NCBI GenBank assembly: GCA_024641255.1
Contig: JAHEDL010000123.1
Coordinates: 1 to 5,108, forward strand
DNA from: Pseudorhodobacter sp.
GTDB taxonomy: Bacteria > Pseudomonadota > Alphaproteobacteria > Rhodobacterales > Rhodobacteraceae
Direction of reading: 5' to 3'
Length of the DNA: 5,108 nucleotides
A program made the position numbers and the translations under genes. This document shows positions 1 through 5,108 of the stretch, piece after piece. A model generated the notes under the pieces. That model saw nothing but the letters and a program-made list of their open reading frames with translations, was not told the DNA's origin and did not search any database. The first letter of the stretch is position 1, and each line of letters begins with the position of its first letter.

Positions 1-79
1 CTTTGGCGGCTGGGCCGAAGCGCAGAAGACCCACTTTGCGGACGGCGGCGTGTTCGATCAGATCTACGCGGCGCAATGA
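1..79 (+). CDS. Sulfate/thiosulfate-binding periplasmic protein, C-terminal end (partial)
   Basis: This is the last 25 codons of a gene that begins left of the window, ending at TGA 77-79. The visible tail begins F-G-G-W, then has T-H-F-A-D-G-G and F-D-Q-I-Y near the end. This is the characteristic C-terminus of the periplasmic sulfate-binding proteins of the Sbp/CysP family. The protein captures sulfate (Sbp) or thiosulfate and sulfate (CysP) in the periplasm and delivers it to the CysT/CysW channel encoded just downstream. The two subtypes cannot be separated from the tail alone, so no symbol is given. The stop overlaps the cysT start as ATGA, which puts it in the same transcript and suggests coupled translation. 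The binding residues and signal peptide lie outside the window. Confidence 0.9.
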   Translation, partial: FGGWAEAQKTHFADGGVFDQIYAAQ

Positions 80-915
80 CCATGCGGCCGCTGATCAATC
101 GCTCTCCGTTGCCGGGCATGGGTCTAAGTGCGGGCATCACCCTGACCATGCTTAGCCTTGTCGTCCTGCTGCCCATCGGCGCCCTTCTTTTGAAGGGCGC
201 CACAGCCGGTTTGCCGGCCCTGTGGACCGAAGTGAACACCCCCCGCATCTGGGGCTCGCTGGCGCTGTCGTTCCGGCTGTCGCTGATTGCGGCGCTGATC
301 AATCTGGTGTTCGGCCTGCTGTTGGCATGGGTCTTGGTGCGCTACCGCTTTCCCGGTCGCAAACTGCTGGACGCGGCGGTTGATCTGCCCTTCGCGCTGC
401 CCACCGCAGTTGCAGGCATCGCCCTGACGGCGCTTTACGCCCCGAACGGTGCCTTTGGCGCGATTGCCAAAAGCTTCGGCGTCAAGATCGCCTACACGCA
501 ATGGGGCATCTTGCTGGCGCTGATCTTCGTCGGCCTGCCCTTCGTCACCCGCACCGTGCAGCCCGTGGTCGAAGAGATTGAACGCGAAGTCGAAGAGGCC
601 TCGGCCACCCTCGGCGCCAGCCGGTTCTACACCCTGCGCCGCGTGGTTCTGCCAATGCTGGCGCCTGCGGCAATGACTGGCTTTGCGCTGTCGCTGGCCC
701 GTGCGGTGGGCGAATACGGCTCGGTGATCTTCATCGCCGGAAACATCCCGCTGAAAACCGAAATCGCGCCGCTGCTGATCGTGATCAAGCTGGAAGAGTT
801 CAACTACACCGGCGCCACCGCCATCGGCATCGCCATGTTGTTGATTTCCTTCGCCATGCTCTTGGTGATCAACGCCCTGCAAGTGCTTAGCCGCAGAAGG
901 ATCGGTTATGTCTGA
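76..915 (+). CDS. cysT: Sulfate/thiosulfate ABC transporter permease CysT (CysU)
   Basis: This is one of the two inner-membrane permease subunits of the sulfate/thiosulfate importer. The 279 residues are close to the family's usual length of about 275-280. About six hydrophobic segments can be seen, near residues 18-40, 60-88, 100-121, 142-161, 196-222 and 246-270. The cytoplasmic EAA loop that docks onto the ATPase is clear: E-E-A-S-A-T-L-G at 173-180, followed by V-L-P at 191-193. The motif A-R-A-V-G-E-Y-G-S-V at 208-217 is typical of CysT/CysW and molybdate permeases. The start at 76 overlaps the upstream stop (ATGA). A second in-frame ATG lies two codons later at 82. Neither has an obvious Shine-Dalgarno sequence, so initiation probably depends on coupling to the binding-protein gene. 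A perfect hairpin-forming repeat lies within codons 35-42. The gene ends inside the cysW start region. A molybdate permease is the alternative, but the neighbours argue for sulfate. Confidence 0.95.
   Translation: MTMRPLINRSPLPGMGLSAGITLTMLSLVVLLPIGALLLKGATAGLPALWTEVNTPRIWGSLALSFRLSLIAALINLVFGLLLAWVLVRYRFPGRKLLDAAVDLPFALPTAVAGIALTALYAPNGAFGAIAKSFGVKIAYTQWGILLALIFVGLPFVTRTVQPVVEEIEREVEEASATLGASRFYTLRRVVLPMLAPAAMTGFALSLARAVGEYGSVIFIAGNIPLKTEIAPLLIVIKLEEFNYTGATAIGIAMLLISFAMLLVINALQVLSRRRIGYV
178..201 (+). repeat. Perfect 10-bp inverted repeat with TTTT loop inside cysT
   Basis: GGCGCCCTTC at 178-187 is followed by TTTT at 188-191 and then the exact reverse complement GAAGGGCGCC at 192-201. The cysT mRNA could therefore fold into a 10-bp, mostly G-C hairpin with a four-base loop about 100 bases after the cysT start. 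No T-run follows it, so it does not look like a classical Rho-independent terminator. It encodes ordinary membrane-helix sequence (I-G-A-L-L-L-K-G-A). A role in mRNA stability or processing is possible, but that is inference. Confidence 0.6.
895..901 (+). promoter_or_regulatory. Ribosome binding site of cysW
   Basis: AGAAGGA lies six bases before the ATG at 908. It sits within the last codons of cysT and supports 908 as the cysW start, giving an 8-base overlap with the cysT stop at 913-915. Confidence 0.75.
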
Positions 916-1768
916 TACCCACCTCCGCTTTCGCCCCGTCGCAACCGAACCTGCCCCGGTGCGCGCAGCCCTGATCCTGACCTCGGTTGCCTTCCTTGCG
1001 GTGCTGCTGTTCGCGCCGCTGATCGTGGTGTTTGTCGAAGCGCTGCGCGATGGCGCAATTGCCGCCGTCGCCTCGCTTGCCAACCCCGAAGCCGCCTCGG
1101 CCATCCGCCTGACGCTGATCGTCGCGGCGCTTGCCGTGCCGCTGAACGCGGTGTTCGGCATCAGTGCCGCATGGTTCATCACCAAATACGACTTTCGCGG
1201 CAAGGCGCTGCTGATCACCATGATCGACCTGCCGTTTTCGGTTTCCCCAGTGGTGGCGGGGCTTTGTCTGGTGCTGACTTTCGGGGCCAACACCGCACTT
1301 GGCGGCTGGCTGGTCGGGCATGGCTATCCCGTGGTCTTCGCTTTACCGTCGATCGTGCTGGCCTCGATGTTTGTCACCTTCCCCTTCGTCGCCCGCGAAC
1401 TGATCCCGGTGATGATCGAACAGGGCCGCGCCGAAGAAGAAGCCGCCCTGACGCTTGGCGCTTCGGGCTGGCGGATCTTCTTTACCGTCACCCTGCCCAA
1501 CATCCGCTGGGCGCTGCTTTACGGCGTGCTGCTATGCAACGCCCGCGCCATGGGCGAGTTTGGCGCGGTCGCAGTGGTTTCGGGCAAAATCCGCGGCCAA
1601 ACCGCGACGATGCCGATCACGATCGAGATGCTTTACAACGAATACCTGTCGGTCGCGGCCTTCAGCCTTGCCGCTGTGCTTGCGCTGCTTGCCCTGGTCA
1701 CGCTCACCTTGAAAACCCTGCTTGAATGGCGCTTTGCCGATCAATTGGCAGCCAGTCATCACCGCTAA
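908..1768 (+). CDS. cysW: Sulfate/thiosulfate ABC transporter permease CysW
   Basis: This is the second inner-membrane permease of the sulfate/thiosulfate importer and the partner of CysT. The 286 residues are near the usual 285-290. Hydrophobic segments lie near residues 20-45, 65-92, 100-125, 140-163, 198-223 and 248-270. The ATPase-docking EAA loop reads [10 protein letters not shown] at 176-185, with T-L-P at 195-197. The segment [10 protein letters not shown] at 212-221 matches the CysW signature. G-Q-T-A-T-M-P at 230-236 and the following Y-N-E-Y are typical of this subunit rather than CysT. The start is supported by AGAAGGA six bases upstream and by the 8-base overlap with cysT. The gene ends at TAA 1766-1768, 23 bases before cysA. 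A long open frame on the opposite strand across cysT/cysW is a composition artefact. Confidence 0.95.
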   Translation: MSDTHLRFRPVATEPAPVRAALILTSVAFLAVLLFAPLIVVFVEALRDGAIAAVASLANPEAASAIRLTLIVAALAVPLNAVFGISAAWFITKYDFRGKALLITMIDLPFSVSPVVAGLCLVLTFGANTALGGWLVGHGYPVVFALPSIVLASMFVTFPFVARELIPVMIEQGRAEEEAALTLGASGWRIFFTVTLPNIRWALLYGVLLCNARAMGEFGAVAVVSGKIRGQTATMPITIEMLYNEYLSVAAFSLAAVLALLALVTLTLKTLLEWRFADQLAASHHR

Positions 1769-1778
1769 TCCGGTCAGC

Positions 1779-1784
1779 AAAGGA
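1779..1784 (+). promoter_or_regulatory. Ribosome binding site that fixes the cysA start at 1792
   Basis: AAAGGA lies in the 23-base gap after cysW, seven bases before the ATG at 1792. The same frame stays open upstream to an ATG at 1726 inside cysW, but that start would add 22 residues unlike the family. This site favours 1792. Confidence 0.8.
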
Positions 1785-1791
1785 TACCCCG

Positions 1792-2511
1792 ATGCACATC
1801 GAAATCGACGAAATCTCGAAAGAGTTCGGCAGCACCGCCGCTTTGCACCCGGTGTCGCTTGCCATCCCCTCAGGCGCTTTGGTCGCCCTGCTTGGGCCCT
1901 CTGGCTCTGGCAAAACCACGCTGCTGCGGATCTTGGGCGGGCTTGAATTTCCCACCTCGGGCCGCGTGCTGTTTGATGGCGAAGACGCCACGGCGCTTAC
2001 GGTGCAACAACGCCGCGCAGGCTTTGTGTTTCAATCCTACGCGCTGTTTCGGCACATGACGGTGTTTGAAAACATCGCCTATGGCCTGCGCGCCCGGCCC
2101 CGCGCCCAACGCCCCGCCGCCGCCGAAATCGCCCGCCGCGTCACCAAACTGCTGGACCTGATCCAGCTTCCCGACATCGGCGCGCGCTATCCCAGCCAGC
2201 TTTCCGGCGGCCAACGCCAACGCGTGGCCTTGGCGCGCGCTCTGGCGATTGAACCGCGCATGCTCCTCCTTGATGAACCCTTCGGCGCGCTGGATGCCCG
2301 CGTGCGCAAAGAACTGCGCGCCGGCCTGCGCGAAATCCACGACACGACCGGCCTGACCTCGGTTTTCGTGACCCATGATCAGGACGAGGCGATGGAGCTG
2401 GCCGATCTGGTGGTGGTGATGTCGATGGGCCGCATCGAGCAAATCGGTCGACCCGCCGATATCCGCGCCCGCCCGGCCACCGAGTTCGTCAAAAGCTTCC
2501 TGTCGGCCTAA
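1792..2511 (+). CDS. cysA: Sulfate/thiosulfate ABC transporter ATP-binding protein CysA, short form
   Basis: This is the cytoplasmic ATPase that powers sulfate/thiosulfate import through CysT/CysW. All nucleotide-binding motifs are intact in the 239-residue product: Walker [10 protein letters not shown] at 35-43, Q-loop Q81, signature L-S-G-G-Q at 137-141, Walker B L-L-L-D-E-P at 158-163, D-loop A-L-D at 166-168, and switch H195. The start at 1792 is chosen for its AAAGGA site and because [10 protein letters not shown] aligns with the usual CysA N-terminus. CysA proteins are usually about 340-365 residues. This one stops at TAA right after the segment [10 protein letters not shown], where the core domain ends, so the C-terminal regulatory (TOBE-like) domain is absent. 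The next bases hold a hairpin, not a broken remnant of that domain. Residues 101-112 form an Ala/Arg/Pro-rich stretch in the helical subdomain. Another oxyanion importer ATPase is possible, but the operon context favours CysA. Confidence 0.93.
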   Translation: MHIEIDEISKEFGSTAALHPVSLAIPSGALVALLGPSGSGKTTLLRILGGLEFPTSGRVLFDGEDATALTVQQRRAGFVFQSYALFRHMTVFENIAYGLRARPRAQRPAAAEIARRVTKLLDLIQLPDIGARYPSQLSGGQRQRVALARALAIEPRMLLLDEPFGALDARVRKELRAGLREIHDTTGLTSVFVTHDQDEAMELADLVVVMSMGRIEQIGRPADIRARPATEFVKSFLSA

Positions 2512-2556
2512 AACTCTGCCCACCCGTTACCCTTCATCTTGGCAAAAATATCCCAC

Positions 2557-2584
2557 GGGGGGCTTGGGGGGCGTGAAGCCCCCC
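2557..2584. terminator. Probable shared terminator hairpin between convergent operons
   Basis: GGGGGGCTT at 2557-2565 and AAGCCCCCC at 2576-2584 form a perfect 9-bp inverted repeat with a 10-base spacer. The second G-run offers an alternative: GGGGGGC at 2566-2572 pairs with GCCCCCC at 2578-2584 across a GTGAA loop. No T-run follows on the plus strand. On the minus strand a T5 run (AAAAA at 2544-2548 on the plus strand) follows about eight bases after the 9-bp stem. The right arm overlaps the first base of the amidohydrolase stop codon (TAG at 2586-2584). Its position between the ends of two facing operons suggests termination or 3'-end protection for both transcripts. This is less certain than a textbook terminator because of the missing or displaced T-run. 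Confidence 0.6.
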
Positions 2585-3423
2585 TACCCGGCCAGCCCAT
2601 AGACGCGCCGCGCATTAAGATGCCCGATCGCCGCCTGCTCGTCCCCAGTTAACCCCGACAGCAACGCCCGACTTGCATCAATCCACGCAGGCAGCCCAAT
2701 CGCCAGATCCACCACCGGCCAATCGCCGCCCCAGATCATCCGCTTCGGCCCGAACACCTCTAACATCGCCTCGGCATAGGGCCGCAGCAACGCGACCGAT
2801 GCGGTTCCGGGCGCGCAATTCACCGAAATCCCAGAAAACTTAAGCCAAACCTGCGGCAAGGCCGCCATGGCGCGCAGGCCCACCAACCAAGCGTCAAAGC
2901 CATCTGCCGCGATGTCAGGGTTGCCGCAATGGTCCAGCACAAACACCTGATCCGGGCAGGCCCGCACCAATGCCTCTGCAATCGGCAACTGCCGCGCGAA
3001 AAAGCACAGATCAAACGGCAGGCCCTTGGCACCTATCTTGCGCAGATTGCGGCGGAACACCTCGGTCTGGCTGATGCCATCGTCCACCACATGCAGAATG
3101 CGGCGATACCCCACCACCGAAAGCGCATCCGCTTCGGCCAACCACGCGTCAAAGCCCGCCTCGGTTTCAGGGCGGCACGAGGCGATCTGCCCCAGCATAC
3201 CGTCTTGGCCAACAAGGCGCGACACCAGCCGCGCCTCGTGCTGATAACAATCATCATCGACGCCGGTCTCCATGAAAACCGTGCCGATAACGCCTTTGCC
3301 CGCCGTCAAGCGGCGATAGTCGGCAACCGTGAAATCCCCCGCCAGCGCCGCTTTGCCTTCGGTCCAACCATAGCCCAACTGACCCCGCAGGATCAGATGC
3401 TGATGCGTGTCGATGAATTCCAC
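2584..3423 (-). CDS. COG3618 amidohydrolase, probable L-fucono-lactonase-type sugar lactonase
   Basis: This is a 279-residue TIM-barrel metal-dependent hydrolase of the Amidohydro_2/COG3618 family. Visible signatures are T-H-Q-H at 6-9 (the metal-binding H-x-H, H7 and H9), G-Y-R at 105-107 with H111 in the next strand, L-D-H-C-G-N-P at 163-169 and W-G-G-D-W-P at 231-236 (D234 as the likely catalytic acid/base). Characterised relatives open sugar lactones such as L-fucono-1,5-lactone or L-rhamnono-1,4-lactone; others act on pyrone dicarboxylate or sulfomuconolactone. The two enzymes encoded upstream make the sugar lactone the best guess. The start codon is GTG at 3423, not ATG. A G-rich Shine-Dalgarno-like AAGGGGGGA lies five bases before it, and the T-H-Q-H strand sits at the expected distance from the N-terminus. 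It is the last gene of the minus-strand operon, 12 bases after the preceding stop. The family is confident, the substrate inferred. Confidence 0.88.
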   Translation of the reverse strand: MEFIDTHQHLILRGQLGYGWTEGKAALAGDFTVADYRRLTAGKGVIGTVFMETGVDDDCYQHEARLVSRLVGQDGMLGQIASCRPETEAGFDAWLAEADALSVVGYRRILHVVDDGISQTEVFRRNLRKIGAKGLPFDLCFFARQLPIAEALVRACPDQVFVLDHCGNPDIAADGFDAWLVGLRAMAALPQVWLKFSGISVNCAPGTASVALLRPYAEAMLEVFGPKRMIWGGDWPVVDLAIGLPAWIDASRALLSGLTGDEQAAIGHLNARRVYGLAG

Positions 3424-3438
3424 AGCCGTCCCCCCTTA
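3424..3438 (-). promoter_or_regulatory. Ribosome binding site and GTG-start region of the lactonase gene
   Basis: Read on the minus strand, TAAGGGGGGACGGCT precedes the GTG. The preceding gene's TAA stop runs directly into the G-rich ribosome binding site. No in-frame ATG occurs before residue 51, past the essential H-x-H, so the GTG start is well supported. Confidence 0.65.
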
Positions 3439-4275
3439 GTCGGCAATCACATCCTGCCGTTGCTGACCCAGACCTTCGATGCCCAGCTCCACCACATCAC
3501 CCGCTTTCAGGTATTTCGGTGGCTTCATCCCCAAGCCAACCCCCGGAGGCGTGCCGGTGGAAATCACATCACCCGGATGCAGGGTCATGAACTGGCTTAG
3601 GTAAGACACCAGAAACTGCACGCCATAAACCATGGTCTTGGTCGATCCGCTCTGCATCTTGGTGCCATTCACGGTCAGCCACATCGGCAGGTTCTGCGGG
3701 TCGGCCACTTCGTCGCGCGTCACCAGCCACGGCCCGATCTGGCCGAAGTTGTCGCAAGATTTGCCCTTGGTCCACTGCCCGGCGCGTTCAGTCTGGAAAG
3801 CGCGCTCTGACACGTCATTGGTCACGGCATAGCCCGCAACATACGACATCGCGTCCGCCTCGCTGACATATTTCGCCTTGGTGCCGATCACCACGGCAAG
3901 CTCCACCTCCCAGTCGGTCTTTTCAGACCCGCGCGGAATGATGATCGGGTCATTCGGGCCGCAAATCGCACTTGTGGCCTTCATGAAAATCACCGGCTCT
4001 GGCGGCACCGCCATACCCGATTCCGCCGCATGGTCGGCATAGTTCAAGCCGATGCAGATGAATTTGCCGGTGCCAACCACGCAAGGCCCCAGCCGCGCGC
4101 CGCTGACCACCGGCAATGCAGCAATATCCGCCGCCCGGATCGCCGCCAACCCAGCATCCGACAGCACCGTGCCACCAATATCGGGCACCACCGCCGACAG
4201 ATCGCGCACAGTGCCATCCGTATGCAAAATACCAGGTTTTTCAGCCCCCGCAGGGCCATGACGCAGAAGTTTCAT
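3436..4275 (-). CDS. Fumarylacetoacetate hydrolase family enzyme, probable 2,4-diketo-3-deoxy-L-fuconate (or rhamnonate) hydrolase
   Basis: This is a 279-residue enzyme with an N-terminal cap region (about 1-68) and a C-terminal FAH catalytic domain (about 70-275). Metal and catalytic residues are present: N-Y-A-D-H at 78-82 (H82), D-W-E-V-E-L at 121-126 (E123 and E125), N-D-V-S-E-R at 153-158 (D154), K-G-K-S at 170-173, and T-G-T-P-P-G-V-G at 240-247. Family members cleave C-C bonds of acylpyruvates using Mg/Mn. The closest known type splits 2,4-diketo-3-deoxy-L-fuconate or -rhamnonate into pyruvate and lactate. Close homologues are often labelled ureidoglycolate lyase, but nothing here points to purine breakdown. 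The gene lies between the dehydrogenase that would make its substrate and the lactonase gene. The ATG at 4275 has GAGGA six bases upstream, and the preceding gene's TGA stop is part of that site (TGAGGA), so translation is probably coupled. Family is confident, substrate is inferred from context. Confidence 0.9.
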   Translation of the reverse strand: MKLLRHGPAGAEKPGILHTDGTVRDLSAVVPDIGGTVLSDAGLAAIRAADIAALPVVSGARLGPCVVGTGKFICIGLNYADHAAESGMAVPPEPVIFMKATSAICGPNDPIIIPRGSEKTDWEVELAVVIGTKAKYVSEADAMSYVAGYAVTNDVSERAFQTERAGQWTKGKSCDNFGQIGPWLVTRDEVADPQNLPMWLTVNGTKMQSGSTKTMVYGVQFLVSYLSQFMTLHPGDVISTGTPPGVGLGMKPPKYLKAGDVVELGIEGLGQQRQDVIAD

Positions 4276-4281
4276 GTCTTA

Positions 4282-4287
4282 TCCTCA
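4282..4287 (-). promoter_or_regulatory. Ribosome binding site of the FAH gene, overlapping the SDR stop
   Basis: On the minus strand TGAGGA combines the SDR stop codon TGA (4287-4285) with the GAGGA site for the FAH gene, whose ATG is at 4275. Ribosomes ending on the SDR gene would stop on the next gene's binding site, which favours coupled translation. Confidence 0.75.
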
Positions 4288-5019
4288 GATGTTGGCCCAA
4301 CCGCCGTCGATCACATGCGCGACGCCGGTAGTGTAGGAAGATTCGTCCGATGCCAGATAGGTCACCAAAGCCGCGATCTCTTCGGCTTTGCCAATCCGGC
4401 CAATGGGTTGACGGGCAATAAACGCCGCCCGCGCGGCTTCGTAATCACCAGTATCGCGCAACCGCTGTTCCAGCGACGGGCTTTCCACTGTGCCCGGACA
4501 AATCGCGTTGCAACGAATGCCCTTGCCAATGAAATCCGCCGCAATCGACTTGCTGATGCCGATCACCCCGGCTTTGGTCGCGCCATAAACAAAGCGGTTC
4601 GGCGCCGCGATCACGCTAGAGGCGACCGAGGCCATGTTGATGATCGACCCGCCACCATTGGCGATCATGCCGGGCAAAAACGCCCGACACATCCGGTACA
4701 TCGCGGTCATGTTCAGATCCATCGAGAACGCCCATTGCTCCTCGTCACAGTCCAAAATCGTGCCCGCCGCCACGAAGCCCGCGCAGTTGAACAAAACCTC
4801 GAATGGCCCCAACGCCGCTGCCGCCGCAATCGACGCCGGATCGCGCACATTCAGCACCCGCGTTTCAATGCCTTCGGCGGCCAATGTCGCCAAAGCGGCC
4901 TCGTTCACGTCGGTCGCCAGAACCTTTGCGCCTTCGCGCGCCATCATCAGGGCGCTGGCCCGCCCGATGCCCTGCCCCGCCGCCGTCACCAGCGCGCGTT
5001 TGCCTGTCAGCCGTCCCAT
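4285..5019 (-). CDS. SDR-family NAD-dependent dehydrogenase, probable 2-keto-3-deoxy-L-fuconate dehydrogenase
   Basis: This is a classical short-chain dehydrogenase of 244 residues, the normal length for the family. The cofactor site is T-A-A-G-Q-G-I-G at 12-19. D37, after the second strand, indicates NAD rather than NADP. N-C-A-G is at 78-81. The catalytic tetrad is N103, S131, Y145 and K149 (Y-G-A-T-K). C-P-G-T-V is at 174-178 and I-D-G-G-W at 237-241 near the C-terminus. It closely resembles bacterial 2-keto-3-deoxy-L-fuconate dehydrogenases and, from memory, human BDH2/DHRS6 along its whole length. In this context it would oxidise the 4-hydroxyl of the 2-keto-3-deoxy sugar acid, producing the diketo acid for the FAH enzyme. 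The ATG at 5019 has a near-ideal AGGAGGA site four bases upstream. A gap of 36 bases separates it from the upstream gene. A hydroxybutyrate or other hydroxy-acid dehydrogenase is the alternative. Confidence 0.9.
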   Translation of the reverse strand: MGRLTGKRALVTAAGQGIGRASALMMAREGAKVLATDVNEAALATLAAEGIETRVLNVRDPASIAAAAALGPFEVLFNCAGFVAAGTILDCDEEQWAFSMDLNMTAMYRMCRAFLPGMIANGGGSIINMASVASSVIAAPNRFVYGATKAGVIGISKSIAADFIGKGIRCNAICPGTVESPSLEQRLRDTGDYEAARAAFIARQPIGRIGKAEEIAALVTYLASDESSYTTGVAHVIDGGWANI

Positions 5020-5023
5020 CCTG

Positions 5024-5030
5024 TCCTCCT
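5024..5030 (-). promoter_or_regulatory. Strong ribosome binding site of the SDR gene
   Basis: AGGAGGA on the minus strand lies four bases before the ATG at 5019. It is the closest match to the consensus in the window and fixes the start. Confidence 0.8.
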
Positions 5031-5055
5031 GAAACTTCCCCGAAACATGCCCCGC

Positions 5056-5108
5056 TCAGGCGGGCAGGTCCATCATCTTGGTGAAGATTTCCTGCCGCAC
5101 ATCCAGCA
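5056..5108 (-). CDS. Unidentified protein, C-terminal 16 residues only (partial)
   Basis: A minus-strand reading frame enters from the right edge and ends at TGA (5058-5056). The visible tail is L-D-V-R-Q-E-I-F-T-K-M-M-D-L-P-A. Its place just upstream of the SDR gene, on the same strand and 36 bases away, suggests it is the preceding gene of the same catabolic operon. A sugar-acid dehydratase would fit there: the tail faintly recalls the C-terminal helix of UxaA-type (altronate dehydratase family) proteins, but 16 residues cannot establish this. That it codes is inferred from the operon position, the in-frame stop and the absence of another explanation. Confidence 0.5.
   Translation of the reverse strand, partial: LDVRQEIFTKMMDLPA

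Noticed and set aside
124..1293. Long (389-codon) open frame on the minus strand opposite cysT and cysW
   Set aside because: It is rich in Gln, His, Arg and Gly, has no recognisable motif, and lies exactly opposite two well-supported permease genes. Such frames are common opposite GC-rich genes.
1726..1791. Longer cysA with a start at 1726 inside cysW
   Set aside because: It would add 22 residues unlike CysA and overlap cysW by 43 bases. The ATG at 1792 has a good AAAGGA site and the expected N-terminus.
1870..2523. Minus-strand open frame of 217 codons opposite cysA
   Set aside because: Its composition is low-complexity and Gly/Ala/His/Gln-rich, with no family signature. The plus strand encodes all ABC ATPase motifs.
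2512..2583. Missing CysA C-terminal domain displaced by a frameshift
   Set aside because: The roughly 70 bases before the next gene contain a hairpin and no coding remnant resembling the domain, and the opposite-strand gene fills the sequence beyond.
2929..3600. Plus-strand open frame of 223 codons opposite the lactonase and FAH genes
   Set aside because: It spans the junction of two real minus-strand genes, has no plausible ribosome binding site, and its residue pattern looks like the complement of coding sequence.
4668..4689. 8-bp hairpin (one G-U pair) with a T-rich loop on the minus strand inside the SDR gene
   Set aside because: It sits in a conserved coding stretch, includes a wobble pair and has no terminator-like tail, so chance in GC-rich sequence is the simpler explanation.
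1..5108. A functional link between sulfate import and deoxy-sugar breakdown, such as use of sulfated fucans
   Set aside because: The two operons are convergent and separately transcribed, no sulfatase or fucosidase is visible, and release of sulfate from fucans would not call for a sulfate importer.

Overview
The window comes from a GC-rich proteobacterial chromosome, most likely an alphaproteobacterium of the Rhodobacteraceae/Paracoccaceae type. That placement is an inference from codon usage, tight operon packing, the style of the proteins and a G-run hairpin between the two operons; no rRNA or other marker gene is present. Two operons point toward each other and end about 70 bases apart. 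Nearly every base is coding.

Left half, plus strand (1-2511): a sulfate/thiosulfate ABC importer. The last 25 residues of the periplasmic sulfate-binding protein (Sbp/CysP) lead through an ATGA overlap into the permease cysT (76-915). This overlaps the second permease cysW (908-1768) by 8 bases, and after 23 bases comes the ATPase cysA (1792-2511). The binding protein captures the oxyanion, CysT and CysW form the membrane channel, and CysA drives it. CysA is only 239 residues and has the nucleotide-binding domain but not the usual C-terminal regulatory domain. A perfect 10-bp inverted repeat with a TTTT loop lies inside the early part of cysT.

Middle (2512-2583): a convergent intergenic gap with a G-run/C-run inverted repeat that can form two mutually exclusive hairpins. 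It probably acts as a shared transcript end.

Right half, minus strand (5108 down to 2584): a catabolic operon read as [unidentified gene, only its last 16 codons visible] -> SDR dehydrogenase (5019-4285) -> fumarylacetoacetate-hydrolase-family enzyme (4275-3436) -> COG3618 amidohydrolase/lactonase (3423-2584). This set matches the non-phosphorylating route for a 6-deoxy-L-sugar (L-fucose, or alternatively L-rhamnose): lactone opening, oxidation of the 2-keto-3-deoxy acid, and hydrolysis of the diketo acid to pyruvate and lactate. The sugar dehydrogenase, acid dehydratase, transporter and regulator are not in view. The exact sugar is inferred, not shown.

The promoters of both operons lie outside the window. 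I see no RNA gene, mobile element, CRISPR array or origin, and no clear sign of a previously undescribed system. The points worth a second look are the hairpin inside cysT, the shortened CysA and the double hairpin at the convergent junction.
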